From Hyphomicrobiales bacterium (GTDB taxonomy: Bacteria > Pseudomonadota > Alphaproteobacteria > Rhizobiales > Beijerinckiaceae): 64,000 bases of DNA. Shown here piece by piece: positions 1 to 9,545 of the stretch (its first letter is position 1; every line of letters starts with the position of its first letter). The notes under the pieces are model-generated. The model did not search any database, was not told where the DNA came from, and saw nothing but the letters and a program-made list of their open reading frames with translations. A program made the position numbers and the translations under genes. The stretch covers positions 434,001 to 498,000 of the forward strand of contig JAFLCX010000002.1 of the NCBI GenBank assembly GCA_017302635.1. Reading direction: 5' to 3'.

Positions 1-747
1 GATGCTGGACGCGATCTGTGCCGGGTCGGGCCGGAAGAGGCCATCGAGGCGCAGGTTCCGCAACGCGTCAGCGAGCTTGGGATCAAGCGTCTCGACCTGC
101 GCAAGCAGTGCCGAAAGCGTCTGCCCCAAAGGCACCTGCCGGATGGTTGCGCGCAGTGCGGCGTCCATCAGCGGGGCGGGGAGGGAGGGCGGCAGCGGCC
201 CGGTATGGCGCGGCGTTGTACCGAGAATCTGCGCGTCCGCACGCTCCGCCAGAGGCAGATTCAGCCCGGTCAGGCGCTGGATCACGGCGCCGGGTGAACC
301 GGCGGGGAAGAAATCGGCAAGTGGCGGCGGGGCGGACGTCGAAGGACCGCTGGTGATGGTGGAGAACGTGCGGGTCGTCGCCGGGGTTGGCACTGTTGGA
401 ACCTGCGGCAGGATCACCCGCAAGGTTCCCGTGGCAAGATCGGGCTCGACCATCAGCACCGTGCCGCGCGCCAGCATCGCCGGATTGGATTTCGCGGCGC
501 TAGCCAGGGCATCGGGCAGGATGACTTCTAGCGGCATGCCGCCGAGCGCAATCGTGAGCTTGTTGCCCTGGGGCGGCAGGAGCACCGTTGCATGCTGCGG
601 CGACTGGCCATTCTGGCGTGCGGCGGCATATTTCGGATCGGCGAGCCCCGCGCCACCCATTTCATCGAGCACGGCCATCAGGGTCTGAAGGCTACGCGCC
701 TTCACTTCCTGAATCTGCCCCTGAACCAGAGCTGCAATACTCGACAT
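1..747 (-). CDS. FliK-like hypothetical protein (N-terminal part only, runs off left edge)
   Basis: An open frame runs from an ATG at 747 to the window edge with no stop; 249 residues are visible. The start begins [11 protein letters not shown]. Residues about 60-120 (from [10 protein letters not shown] through [10 protein letters not shown] to GTLRVILP) look like a beta-rich repeat. This is followed by a Pro/Thr/Ser-rich linker (about 125-150) and an alanine/leucine-rich stretch. That combination resembles the N-terminal half of alphaproteobacterial flagellar hook-length control (FliK-like) proteins, but the diagnostic C-terminal domain lies outside the window. The gene is divergent from ettA with a 158-bp gap. 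The coding frame is seen directly; the FliK link is an inference from texture only. A 228-residue plus-strand frame over the same DNA is its antisense shadow. Confidence 0.5.
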   Translation of the reverse strand, partial: MSSIAALVQGQIQEVKARSLQTLMAVLDEMGGAGLADPKYAAARQNGQSPQHATVLLPPQGNKLTIALGGMPLEVILPDALASAAKSNPAMLARGTVLMVEPDLATGTLRVILPQVPTVPTPATTRTFSTITSGPSTSAPPPLADFFPAGSPGAVIQRLTGLNLPLAERADAQILGTTPRHTGPLPPSLPAPLMDAALRATIRQVPLGQTLSALLAQVETLDPKLADALRNLRLDGLFRPDPAQIASSI

Positions 748-871
748 CGAACGCTCGAACCCAACGCATACTCGCAAAACAGAGCGCGGATTGTAGGCGA
801 AGAGCCTTTCGGCTTCGTTGCGAATTTCGCACGAGGCTGCCGTTGCTCTTCCTCTTGCGAGCGCCTACATG

Positions 872-889
872 CGGGTCAAACCCGTTTTT
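872..889 (+). promoter_or_regulatory. Small hairpin plus T-run in the ettA leader
   Basis: CGGGT and ACCCG pair around a 3-nt CAA loop and are followed at once by five T, only 9 nt before the ribosome binding site CGGAG of ettA. The shape is that of a weak intrinsic terminator or attenuator. A 5-bp stem is short, so chance is possible. Confidence 0.25.
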
Positions 890-905
890 CGGTACCGGAG
901 CATCC

Positions 906-2558
906 ATGTCCCGTCAGTTCATCTATCACATGCGTGGCCTCAACAAGGTCTATCCCGGGGGCAAGAAGATCCTCGAGAACATCCACCTCTCGTTCTACCC
1001 CGATGCGAAGATCGGCGTGCTCGGCGTGAACGGTGCCGGTAAATCGACGCTGCTGAAAATCATGGCCGGGATCGACAAGGAATGGACCGGCGATGGCTGG
1101 GTCGCCGAGGGTGCCCGCGTCGGCTACCTGCCGCAGGAGCCGAAACTCGACGAGACCCTCAATGTGCGCGAGAACGTGAAGCTCGGCGTCGCGAAGAAGC
1201 AGGCGATCATCGATCGCTACAACGAACTCATGATGAACTACTCGGATGAAACCGCCGAGGAAGGCGCGCAGCTTCAGGACCAGATCGACAGCCAGAACCT
1301 CTGGGATCTCGACAGCAAGGTCGATCAGGCGATGGATGCCCTGCGCTGCCCGCCCGATGACTGGGCGGTCGACAAGCTCTCGGGTGGCGAGAAGCGCCGC
1401 GTGGCGCTCTGCAAGCTGCTGCTCGAACAGCCCGAATTGCTGCTGCTCGACGAACCGACCAACCATCTCGACGCCGAAACCGTCAACTGGCTCGAGGCCC
1501 ACTTGCGCGAATATCCGGGCGCGATCCTGATCGTCACGCATGACCGCTACTTCCTCGACAACGTGACCGGCTGGATTCTCGAACTCGATCGCGGCAAGGG
1601 CATTCCTTATGAGGGGAATTACTCAAGCTGGCTGCAGCAGAAGCAGAAGCGGCTGGAGCAGGAGGGCCGCGAGGATGCGGCCCGCCAGCGCACGATGGCG
1701 CGCGAGCAGGAATGGGTGGCCTCGAGCCCCAAGGCGCGGCAGGCCAAGAACAAGGCCCGCATCACCCGCTACGAGGAGTTGGTTCAGAAGGCCTCGGAGA
1801 AGGCCCCTGACGCCGCGCAAATCATCATCCCCATTGCCGAGCGTCTGGGCGGCAACGTGATCGATTTCGAGAACCTGAACAAAGGCTTCCAGGACAAGCT
1901 CCTGATCGAGAACCTTTCGTTCAAGCTGCCACCGGGCGGCATCGTCGGCGTCATCGGCCCGAACGGCGCGGGCAAGACCACCTTGTTCCGCATGATCACC
2001 GGCGTCGAGAAACCCGACGGCGGGACAATCTCGATCGGGGAGAGCGTGAAGCTCGGCTATGTCGATCAGTCGCGCGATGCGCTCGATGACAAGAAAACCG
2101 TCTGGGAGGAAATCTCCGGCGGAGCCGAGGTGATCTATCTCGGCAAGAAGTCGATGCATTCCCGTGCTTATTGCGGGGCTTTCAACTTCAAGGGCGGTGA
2201 TCAGGAGAAGAAGGTCGGCATGCTCTCGGGTGGCGAGCGCAACCGGCTTCATCTCGCGAAAATGCTGAAATCCGGCGCGAATGTGCTCCTCCTTGACGAG
2301 CCCACCAACGATCTCGATGTCGATACCCTCCGCGCGCTCGAAGAGGCGCTGGAAGACTACGCCGGCTGCGCCGTGATCATCTCTCACGATCGCTGGTTCC
2401 TCGATCGCATAGCGACCCACATCCTCGCCTTCGAGGGCGACAGCCATGTCGAGTGGTTCGAAGGCTCGTTCTCGGATTACATCGAGGACAAGAAGCGCCG
2501 CCTCGGCGCAGATGCCGTGGAGCCGAAGCGGATCAAGTATCGCAAGTTTGCGCGGTGA
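906..2558 (+). CDS. ettA: Energy-dependent translational throttle protein EttA (ABC-F ATPase)
   Basis: This 550-residue protein has two ABC ATPase domains and no membrane segment, the ABC-F layout. Domain 1 has Walker [10 protein letters not shown] (about 40-48), signature LSGGEKRR (about 158) and Walker [13 protein letters not shown]. Domain 2 has Walker [10 protein letters not shown] (about 350), signature LSGGERNR and [12 protein letters not shown]. coli EttA is 555 aa and its N-terminus ([21 protein letters not shown]) matches closely. The protein binds the ribosomal E site and gates the first elongation steps according to ATP level. The ATG at 906 is preceded by CGGAG; the frame is open about 100 codons further upstream, but that part shows no family similarity. 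Confidence 0.95.
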   Translation: MSRQFIYHMRGLNKVYPGGKKILENIHLSFYPDAKIGVLGVNGAGKSTLLKIMAGIDKEWTGDGWVAEGARVGYLPQEPKLDETLNVRENVKLGVAKKQAIIDRYNELMMNYSDETAEEGAQLQDQIDSQNLWDLDSKVDQAMDALRCPPDDWAVDKLSGGEKRRVALCKLLLEQPELLLLDEPTNHLDAETVNWLEAHLREYPGAILIVTHDRYFLDNVTGWILELDRGKGIPYEGNYSSWLQQKQKRLEQEGREDAARQRTMAREQEWVASSPKARQAKNKARITRYEELVQKASEKAPDAAQIIIPIAERLGGNVIDFENLNKGFQDKLLIENLSFKLPPGGIVGVIGPNGAGKTTLFRMITGVEKPDGGTISIGESVKLGYVDQSRDALDDKKTVWEEISGGAEVIYLGKKSMHSRAYCGAFNFKGGDQEKKVGMLSGGERNRLHLAKMLKSGANVLLLDEPTNDLDVDTLRALEEALEDYAGCAVIISHDRWFLDRIATHILAFEGDSHVEWFEGSFSDYIEDKKRRLGADAVEPKRIKYRKFAR

Positions 2559-2575
2559 GGGGTTGAGCGGGGGTT

Positions 2576-2611
2576 GTCCTTTCCGGCGCGCGACGCGCGG
2601 ACGGGAAGGAC
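2576..2611 (+). other. Long GC-rich hairpin between ettA and the next gene
   Basis: GTCCTTTCCG and CGGGAAGGAC (one G-U pair) enclose a second stem, CGCGC-gac-GCGCG, giving about 15 bp of stem. No T-tract follows, so this is not a classic intrinsic terminator. It lies 18 nt after the ettA stop and may protect or end the ettA transcript. Confidence 0.45.
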
Positions 2612-2660
2612 GGCAACTCTCCCTCGCAATCCACATCCCGCCGCACCACGTATCACGCCC

Positions 2661-3740
2661 ATGAACCGCAGAACCTTTTTCAAGATCGCGGCCGGGGTTA
2701 CGGTGCTGGCCGGCGGAGCAGCCGCTTTCGTGCGCCCGGCGCGCGCCAATGCCTATTATTCCGGCCCGGTTTCCGATCACTTTGATGGAACGAAGTTTTT
2801 CCTGCCGGGCGGCGATGGACCGCGCAGCTTCGGCGAATTCCTGCGCTGGCAGTTTGGCGAACGCGCCGCCGCGTGGCCGGAGAGTTTCCCGAGCCCGCTT
2901 CCACCCGACAAGCCGCCGCCGCGCGTCGAGGGCAGCCAGATGCGCCTGAGCTTTATCGGCCATGCGAGCTTCCTGCTCCAGACCGGCGGCGTGAATATTC
3001 TGCTTGATCCGCAGTTTTCCGATCGTGCCTCGCCGGTCTCCTTCGCGGGGCCGAAACGCGTGAACCCGCCGGGTATCGCCTTCGAGGAATTGCCAAAAAT
3101 CGACATCGTGGCCGTGAGCCACAACCACTACGATCACCTCGATACGCCGAGCCTGCATCGCCTGTGGGATATGCACGAGCCGCGCATCATCACGCCGCTT
3201 GGAAACGATACGATCATCCGCGAGGGACGGCCCGATATCGTGGTCGAGGCGAAGGATTGGGGCGACCGGCTGGAACTCGCGCCGGGTGTCGCGCTCACGC
3301 TCGAGCCGGCGCAACACTGGTCGGCGCGCGGCATGCGTGACCGCATGCATGCGCTCTGGGCCTCGTTCGTGATCGAGAGCGCCTATGGCAAGGTTTGGTT
3401 TGCGGGCGATACGGGGTTTGGTGGCGGCAAAGTGTTCCGCGCCATTCGCGAGAAGCATGGGCCGATCCGGCTCGGGCTGATCCCGATTGGCGCCTACGCG
3501 CCGCGCTGGTTCATGCGTTTCCAGCATGCCGACCCGGAGGATGCGGTCGAGATTTTCAAGCTTTTGGGTCTCGAGCAGGCCATAGGCTACCATTGGGGCA
3601 CGTTCAAACTCACCAATGAGCCGGTCGAGGAGCCGGAGGCCGAACTTCTGGCGCAGCTTGCCAAGGCGGGGATGCCGACTGAGCGCTTCCTTGCCGCGCG
3701 ACCGGGCCTTGTTTTCGACGGCGCGGCCCGGCAGGTCTGA
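2661..3740 (+). CDS. Tat-exported metallo-beta-lactamase-fold hydrolase (NAPE-PLD-like)
   Basis: 359 residues. The N-terminus NRRTFFK followed by a hydrophobic stretch ending in ARA is a twin-arginine signal peptide, so export to the periplasm is likely. The zinc-site motif SHNHYDHLD (about residue 152) is the HxHxDH signature of the metallo-beta-lactamase fold, with further candidate ligands in AGDTGFGGG and YHWGTF. The layout (FIGHASFLLQ, ILLDPQFSDRASP) matches the family of N-acyl-phosphatidylethanolamine phospholipase D-like and UlaG-like hydrolases. The substrate cannot be read from sequence; a phosphodiester or lactone is a family-based guess. The ATG at 2661 is chosen because it puts the twin-arginine motif at the N-terminus. 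Confidence 0.8.
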   Translation: MNRRTFFKIAAGVTVLAGGAAAFVRPARANAYYSGPVSDHFDGTKFFLPGGDGPRSFGEFLRWQFGERAAAWPESFPSPLPPDKPPPRVEGSQMRLSFIGHASFLLQTGGVNILLDPQFSDRASPVSFAGPKRVNPPGIAFEELPKIDIVAVSHNHYDHLDTPSLHRLWDMHEPRIITPLGNDTIIREGRPDIVVEAKDWGDRLELAPGVALTLEPAQHWSARGMRDRMHALWASFVIESAYGKVWFAGDTGFGGGKVFRAIREKHGPIRLGLIPIGAYAPRWFMRFQHADPEDAVEIFKLLGLEQAIGYHWGTFKLTNEPVEEPEAELLAQLAKAGMPTERFLAARPGLVFDGAARQV

Positions 3741-3778
3741 TGCCTTTGCGACTGCCCCTTGCATCGAAGTAAGAAATC

Positions 3779-3798
3779 ACATAAACATATCTTTATGT
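3779..3798. promoter_or_regulatory. 20-bp palindromic operator upstream of the ArsR-methyltransferase/metF/metH operon
   Basis: ACATAAACATATCTTTATGT is a palindrome with 9 of 10 matched pairs in an AT-rich pocket, 31 bp before the regulator's start codon. Its CATAAA-N6-TTTATG core resembles what I recall of sites bound by the ArsR-type methionine regulators SahR/SamR in Proteobacteria. Autoregulation by the adjacent regulator is inferred. Confidence 0.6.
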
Positions 3799-3829
3799 CG
3801 TTTCTCTTCATGCAAGAGGCCAGCCTGTC

Positions 3830-4867
3830 ATGATCCGCCCCATATCCGGGCAATCGCATCCGCTATCGGTTCTGCTGTCAGCACTTGAGGCCGCGGGTGA
3901 AGCCACGCGCCTACGTATTCTGGCGCTGCTGGCCGAGGCCGAACTCACCGTGACCGAGCTGATGACGATCCTCGGGCAGTCTCAGCCGCGTGTTTCGCGC
4001 CATTTGAAGCTGCTGGTGGAAGCCGGCTTGATCGATCGGCATCGCGAGGGGGCCTGGGCGTTTTTCCGCCTTGCTGATCGGGGTGTCGCGACGACAATCC
4101 GTGAGGGTGTGATTGCGGCGCTTGATCCGGATGATCCGGGTCTCGCGGCGGATCGGCGGCGTCTGGCCGCCGTTCGTGCCGAACGCAAGGAGCAGGCGGC
4201 CGCCTATTTCGCCCGCCATGCCGGTGACTGGAACCGCATCCGGGCCTTGCATGTGCCGGAATCGGCGGTGGAGGCTGCCCTGGTCGAAGCATTGGGTGAC
4301 CGCGAATTCGACTCGATCCTCGATCTCGGAACCGGCACCGGACAGATGCTGCAATTGCTGGCGCCGAAAGCGCGGCGCGCGGTGGGGCTCGATGTCAGCC
4401 CGGCCATGCTGGCAGTGGCCCGCGCCAATCTCGATTCGGCCGGGTTGCGGCATGTTCAGCTCCGGCAGGGCGATCTTTACGCGCTTCCGGCAGATTTGGC
4501 CCGGTTCGAACTCGTGATCCTGCATCAGGTGCTGCATTTCATGGATGATCCGGCTCGCGCCGTGCGCGAGGCCGTGCGTGCGCTGAAGCCCGGTGGTCGG
4601 ATCGTGATCGTCGATTTTGCCCCGCATCAGGAAGAGAGCCTGCGCAGCGAGCACGCGCATCGCCGGCTCGGATTTGCCGGCCACGAGATCGAGGCGATGC
4701 TGGATGAAAGCGGGCTGATGCTGAGTGAGACCCGGAATATCCATCCGCAGGGGCAGGGCGCCTCGCTCACCGTTTCGCTCTGGATTGCCGAGGACAGCCG
4801 CCTTGAGGGCGATTTTCCGAGGCCCGGCGATCCTCTCTCCCGTTCCATGACCACCGAGGTTGCCTGA
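3830..4867 (+). CDS. ArsR-family regulator fused to a SAM-dependent methyltransferase domain
   Basis: 345 residues. Residues about 13-95 form an ArsR winged helix (VTELMTILGQSQPRVSRHLK, then LVEAGLIDRHREGAWAFFRL). Residues about 140-310 are a class I methyltransferase with motif I ILDLGTGTGQML. Directly downstream are metF (1-nt gap) and metH, so the likely role is to control methionine/SAM synthesis, with the methyltransferase domain as a possible SAM or S-adenosylhomocysteine sensor. SahR and SamR are described ArsR-type methionine regulators; assigning this protein to either is an inference. A palindrome at 3779-3798 is the candidate operator. A catalytic role on a small molecule is the alternative. 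Confidence 0.85.
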   Translation: MIRPISGQSHPLSVLLSALEAAGEATRLRILALLAEAELTVTELMTILGQSQPRVSRHLKLLVEAGLIDRHREGAWAFFRLADRGVATTIREGVIAALDPDDPGLAADRRRLAAVRAERKEQAAAYFARHAGDWNRIRALHVPESAVEAALVEALGDREFDSILDLGTGTGQMLQLLAPKARRAVGLDVSPAMLAVARANLDSAGLRHVQLRQGDLYALPADLARFELVILHQVLHFMDDPARAVREAVRALKPGGRIVIVDFAPHQEESLRSEHAHRRLGFAGHEIEAMLDESGLMLSETRNIHPQGQGASLTVSLWIAEDSRLEGDFPRPGDPLSRSMTTEVA

Positions 4868-4868
4868 T

Positions 4869-5777
4869 ATGAATGCCCAGCCCCATCGTTCCAGCCGCCA
4901 GCCGCAAGCGCCGAAGCTTGGCATCTCGTTCGAGTTCTTCCCGCCGAAGAACGAAGCAATGGCCGAAACACTCTGGGCCTCGGTGCAGCGCCTCGCGCCG
5001 CTCAGGCCGAATTTCGTCTCGGTGACCTATGGCGCAGGTGGCTCGACGCGGGAACGCACGCACCAGACCGTGAAGCGTATTCTCGATGAAACCGCGCTGA
5101 AACCGGCCTCGCACCTGACTTGCGTCGCGGCCACCAAGGCCGAGACTGACGATATCCTGCGCCAGTATTGGGCGATGGGCGTGCGCCATATCGTGGCGCT
5201 GCGCGGTGACCCGACAGCTGGCATCGGCACGCCGTTCGAGGCGCATCCGCAAGGTTATCAGGGTTCGCCCGAGCTTGTGGCGGGCATCAAGGCCGTGGGT
5301 GATTTCGATATCGCGGTTTCGGCCTATCCCGAGAAGCATCCCGAAAGCCCGGACCTCGCCTTCGAGATCGATCTCCTGAAGCGCAAGGTTGATGCCGGCG
5401 CGAACCGCGCCATCACACAGTTCTTCTTCGATAACGTGCATTATTACCGCTACATGGAGCGCGTGGCGAAGGCGGGGATCACCATTCCCATCGTGCCAGG
5501 CATCCTGCCGGTGCAGAATTTCAAGCTCGCGGCGGGTTTCGCGGCAAAGTGCGGGACCGATGTTCCGGCCTGGCTGGCGCGCCGCTTCGAGGGGCTGGAG
5601 GACGATGCCGAAACGCGTCGCATGGTCGCGGCGGCGGTGGCGGTGGAGCAGGTCTTTGATCTGCTCGATAACGGCGTCACCGATTTCCACTTCTACACGA
5701 TGAACAAGGCCGATCTCGTTTTCGCCATCTGCCACATGCTGGGGCTGAGGGCTGAACCGGCCCAAGTTGCAGCGTAA
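4869..5777 (+). CDS. metF: 5,10-methylenetetrahydrofolate reductase
   Basis: 302 residues, the usual MetF length. It begins with the family hallmark GISFEFFPPKNE, then SVTYGAGGSTRERT and HIVALRGDP. It reduces methylene-THF to 5-methyl-THF with a flavin cofactor and supplies the methyl donor for the MetH encoded next. A TTG nine bases upstream is also in frame, but the ATG one base after the regulator's stop gives a normal N-terminus. The tight spacing to both neighbours indicates one transcript. Confidence 0.96.
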   Translation: MNAQPHRSSRQPQAPKLGISFEFFPPKNEAMAETLWASVQRLAPLRPNFVSVTYGAGGSTRERTHQTVKRILDETALKPASHLTCVAATKAETDDILRQYWAMGVRHIVALRGDPTAGIGTPFEAHPQGYQGSPELVAGIKAVGDFDIAVSAYPEKHPESPDLAFEIDLLKRKVDAGANRAITQFFFDNVHYYRYMERVAKAGITIPIVPGILPVQNFKLAAGFAAKCGTDVPAWLARRFEGLEDDAETRRMVAAAVAVEQVFDLLDNGVTDFHFYTMNKADLVFAICHMLGLRAEPAQVAA

Positions 5778-5801
5778 CACCCTTTTTCGGGACATATCGA
5801 C

Positions 5802-8800
5802 ATGACTTTCACCGCCAACGGCCCCGAAATCCGCGCCGCCCTGATGGCCGCCGCGCGCGAGCGCATCCTCGTGATCGATGGCGCGATGGGCACGGAAATC
5901 CAGAACCGGAAATTCTCGGAAGAGGATTTCAGGGCTGAGCGTTTCGCGAACTGGAACCACCCGCTCAAGGGCAACAACGATCTCCTCATCCTCACGCAGC
6001 CCGATGCGATCCGCGAGATTCATCTCGATTATTTCCTCGCCGGCGCGGATATCGTCGAGACGAACACCTTCTCATGCACCTCGATCGCGCAGGCCGATTA
6101 CGGCATGCAGAGCCTTGCTTATGAGTTGAACAAGGAAGGCGCGCGCCTTGCCCGCGAGGCGGCTGCGATCGCGCAGGAAAAGGATGGCCGCCGCCGCTTC
6201 GTCGCGGGCGCTTGCGGGCCAACGAACCGCACGGCCTCGATCTCGCCGGATGTGAACAATCCCGGCTATCGCGCCGTGACCTTTGATGATCTCGCCGAGG
6301 CCTATGCAGAGCAGATCCGCGGCCTGATGGATGGCGGGGCGGAACTCATCCTCATCGAGACGATTTTCGACACGCTCAACGCCAAGGCGGCGGTGTTTGC
6401 GGCGAAAACCGTGTTCGCCGAGAAGGGCAACGAGCTCCCGATCATGATTTCGGGCACGATCACCGATCTTTCCGGGCGCACGCTTTCCGGCCAGACGCCG
6501 ACCGCGTTCTGGCATTCACTGCGCCATGCCGAGCCGTTCACGATCGGCCTCAATTGCGCGCTCGGTGCCAAGGAAATGCGCGCGCACATCGCCGAGATTT
6601 CGCGCGTGGCGGATACATTTGTCTGCGCCTATCCGAATGCTGGCCTGCCGAACGAATTCGGGCTCTATGATGAGCGCCCCGAGGCCACTGCTGCTCTTAT
6701 TGCTGAGTTCGCCGATTCGGGCCTTGTGAACGTTGTGGGCGGCTGTTGCGGCACCACGCCGGCGCATATCAAGGCGATGGCGCAAGCCGTGAAAGGCAAG
6801 GCCCCGCGGCCCATTCCCGACATCAAGCCGCTGATGCGCCTTTCGGGCCTTGAGCCCTTTGTGCTGGACGAGACGATCCCGTTCGTGAATGTGGGCGAGC
6901 GCACGAACGTCACCGGTTCGGCGAAATTCCGCAAGCTCATCAAGGACGGCAAGCTCGCTGAGGCTCTGGATGTCGCGCGCGATCAGGTCGCGAATGGTGC
7001 GCAGGTCATCGACATCAATATGGATGAAGGCCTACTCGACAGCGAGAAGGCGATGGTCGAGTTCCTCAACCTCGTGGCGGCCGAGCCGGATATCTCCCGC
7101 GTACCGGTGATGGTGGACTCATCCAAATTCCACGTCATTGAGGCGGGCCTGAAATGCGTTCAGGGCAAGCCGATCGTGAACTCCATCTCGATGAAAGAAG
7201 GCGTCGAGAAGTTCAAGGAAGAGGCTCGCAAGGTGCGTGCCTATGGCGCCGCGGTGGTGGTGATGGCCTTTGACGAGAAGGGCCAGGCCGATACCTACGA
7301 GCGCAAGGCCGAGATTTGCGCCCGCGCGTACAAGATTCTCACCGAAGAGGTGGGATTCCCGCCCGAAGACATCATTTTCGATCCCAATGTCTTCGCGGTC
7401 GCGACCGGCATCGAGGAGCACAACAATTACGGCGTCGACTTTCTCGACGCGACGAAGTTCATCCGTGAGAACCTGCCGCACGCGCATATCTCGGGCGGTG
7501 TCTCGAACCTCTCCTTCTCGTTCCGGGGCAACGAACCGGTGCGCGAGGCGATGCATTGCGTTTTCCTCTACCACGCCATCAAGCTCGGCATGGATATGGG
7601 CATTGTGAATGCGGGCCAGCTCGCGGTTTATGACCAGCTCAACCCGGAGCTGAGGGAATTGTGCGAGGATGTGGTGCTCAATCGCCGCGCTGACGCGACC
7701 GAGCGCCTGCTCGATGCCGCCGCGCGCTTCAAGGGCGACGGCAAGGGCGAGGTGCGGGTGCAGGACCTTGCCTGGCGCGACGCGCCGGTCGAGAAGCGGC
7801 TCGAGCATGCGCTCGTCAACGGCATCACCGAATTCATCATTGAGGATACCGAAGAAGCGCGCCAGCAGGCCGAGAAGCCTTTGCACGTTATCGAAGGCCC
7901 GCTGATGGCCGGCATGAATGTGGTGGGTGACCTGTTCGGCGCGGGCAAGATGTTCTTGCCGCAGGTTGTGAAATCGGCGCGCGTGATGAAGCAGGCCGTG
8001 GCCTATCTCCAGCCGTATCTCGAGGAAGAAAAGCGCGCTTCGGGCCTCACGGAAATGCCCGCCGCCGGCAAGATTCTCATGGCCACCGTGAAGGGCGATG
8101 TCCACGATATCGGCAAGAACATCGTCGGTGTTGTGCTCCAGTGCAACAATTACGAGGTGATCGATCTCGGCGTCATGGTGCCGAGCCAGACCATTCTTGA
8201 GACAGCGCGGAAAGAGAAGGTTGATATCATTGGCCTCTCCGGCCTCATCACGCCGAGCTTGGATGAAATGGTGCATGTCGCGGCCGAGATGGAGCGCGAG
8301 GGCTTCAAAATTCCGCTGCTGATCGGTGGTGCCACCACCAGCCGCGTGCATACTGCCGTGAAGATCCATCCTTCCTACAAGGCGGGGCAGGCGGTTTATG
8401 TCACCGATGCGAGCCGGGCAGTCGGGGTGGTTTCCTCGCTGCTCTCTCCCGAGCAGAACGACAATTACGTCGCTGACATCCGCAAGGAATACGCGAAAGT
8501 GGCCGATGCGCATGCGCGTTCGGAAGCGGACAAACAGCGCCTGCCGCTGGCGAAAGCGCGCGAGAACGCCGTGAAGATCAACTGGACGGGTTACCAGCCG
8601 CCGAAGCCGAGCTTCACGGGCCGCCGCGTGTTCCAGACCTACGATCTCGCGGAACTCGCGAAATACATCGACTGGACACCCTTCTTCCAGACCTGGGAAC
8701 TCAAGGGTCGCTACCCGGCCATCCTTGAAGATGAAAAGCAGGGTGAGGCCGCGCGTTCTCTCTGGGAGGATGCGCAAGCCATGCTCAAGCGCATCATCGA

Positions 8801-9539
8801 CGAGCGCTGGTATCAGGCGAAAGCCGTAATCGGCTTCTGGCCGGCCAATGCGGTGGGCGACGATATCCGCCTTTACACCGGTGAAAGCCGCACCGAGACA
8901 CTTGCGACCTTCCACGGCCTGCGCCAGCAACTCTCGAAGCGCGATGGCCGCCCCAATACATGCCTCTCGGATTTCGTGGCGCCTGAAGGCGGTGCGCCGG
9001 ATTACATCGGCGCCTTCGTCGTCACCGCCGGGATCGGCGAGGACCGCATCGCCGACAAGCTCAAGGGCAAGAACGACGACTATTCCTCCATCATGGCAAA
9101 GGCTCTGGCCGATCGCCTCGCGGAAGCTTTCGCCGAGCGCATGCACGAGCGCGTGCGCCGCGAATTCTGGGGCTATGGCGCGGCTGAAACCTACAAGCCC
9201 GACGAACTCCACGCCGAGCCTTATGACGGCATCCGCCCCGCGCCGGGCTACCCCGCCCAGCCCGATCACACCGAGAAGGTGACCCTGTTCTCGCTCCTGA
9301 ACGCCGAGAAGAATATCGGCGTGCGCCTCACCGAGAGCTACGCGATGTGGCCGGGGGCGAGCGTGTCTGGCCTGTATCTCAGCCACCCCGAAAGCCATTA
9401 TTTCGGGGTCGCGAAGGTCGAGCGCGATCAGGTGGAAGATTATGCCCGCCGCAAGGGCATGGAAATCCGCGAGGTCGAGCGCTGGCTGGCGCCCATCCTC
9501 AACTATGATCCGGCAGCTTACGTGGTGGCGGCGGAGTAA
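5802..9539 (+). CDS. metH: Cobalamin-dependent methionine synthase
   Basis: A full-length, four-module enzyme of 1245 residues (E. coli 1227). The homocysteine domain has zinc ligands C252 (GLNCALGA) and C315/C316 (GGCCGTTP). The pterin domain starts near [13 protein letters not shown] (about 365). The B12 domain carries DVHDIGKN with the cobalt-ligand histidine at about 768. The C-terminal reactivation domain has RPAPGYP near 1146, which binds AdoMet. It transfers the methyl group of 5-methyl-THF to homocysteine. The stop lies 6 bp from the stop of the convergent next gene, with no terminator visible between them. Confidence 0.97.
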   Translation: MTFTANGPEIRAALMAAARERILVIDGAMGTEIQNRKFSEEDFRAERFANWNHPLKGNNDLLILTQPDAIREIHLDYFLAGADIVETNTFSCTSIAQADYGMQSLAYELNKEGARLAREAAAIAQEKDGRRRFVAGACGPTNRTASISPDVNNPGYRAVTFDDLAEAYAEQIRGLMDGGAELILIETIFDTLNAKAAVFAAKTVFAEKGNELPIMISGTITDLSGRTLSGQTPTAFWHSLRHAEPFTIGLNCALGAKEMRAHIAEISRVADTFVCAYPNAGLPNEFGLYDERPEATAALIAEFADSGLVNVVGGCCGTTPAHIKAMAQAVKGKAPRPIPDIKPLMRLSGLEPFVLDETIPFVNVGERTNVTGSAKFRKLIKDGKLAEALDVARDQVANGAQVIDINMDEGLLDSEKAMVEFLNLVAAEPDISRVPVMVDSSKFHVIEAGLKCVQGKPIVNSISMKEGVEKFKEEARKVRAYGAAVVVMAFDEKGQADTYERKAEICARAYKILTEEVGFPPEDIIFDPNVFAVATGIEEHNNYGVDFLDATKFIRENLPHAHISGGVSNLSFSFRGNEPVREAMHCVFLYHAIKLGMDMGIVNAGQLAVYDQLNPELRELCEDVVLNRRADATERLLDAAARFKGDGKGEVRVQDLAWRDAPVEKRLEHALVNGITEFIIEDTEEARQQAEKPLHVIEGPLMAGMNVVGDLFGAGKMFLPQVVKSARVMKQAVAYLQPYLEEEKRASGLTEMPAAGKILMATVKGDVHDIGKNIVGVVLQCNNYEVIDLGVMVPSQTILETARKEKVDIIGLSGLITPSLDEMVHVAAEMEREGFKIPLLIGGATTSRVHTAVKIHPSYKAGQAVYVTDASRAVGVVSSLLSPEQNDNYVADIRKEYAKVADAHARSEADKQRLPLAKARENAVKINWTGYQPPKPSFTGRRVFQTYDLAELAKYIDWTPFFQTWELKGRYPAILEDEKQGEAARSLWEDAQAMLKRIIDERWYQAKAVIGFWPANAVGDDIRLYTGESRTETLATFHGLRQQLSKRDGRPNTCLSDFVAPEGGAPDYIGAFVVTAGIGEDRIADKLKGKNDDYSSIMAKALADRLAEAFAERMHERVRREFWGYGAAETYKPDELHAEPYDGIRPAPGYPAQPDHTEKVTLFSLLNAEKNIGVRLTESYAMWPGASVSGLYLSHPESHYFGVAKVERDQVEDYARRKGMEIREVERWLAPILNYDPAAYVVAAE

Positions 9540-9545
9540 GCCGCC

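Noticed and set aside
2..688. 228-residue plus-strand frame
   Set aside because: It is antisense to the FliK-like frame; its Arg/Ser/Gly-rich composition is typical of shadow frames in high-GC DNA.
588..905. N-terminal extension of the ettA frame by 106 residues
   Set aside because: The extension overlaps the divergent gene, has no similarity to ABC-F proteins, and the ATG at 906 has a ribosome site and the canonical EttA N-terminus.
1623..3764. 713-residue minus-strand frame over ettA and the hydrolase gene
   Set aside because: Entirely antisense to two well-supported genes; rich in His/Arg with no domain.
7119..9398. 759-residue minus-strand frame inside metH
   Set aside because: Antisense shadow of metH; codon pattern follows the sense gene.
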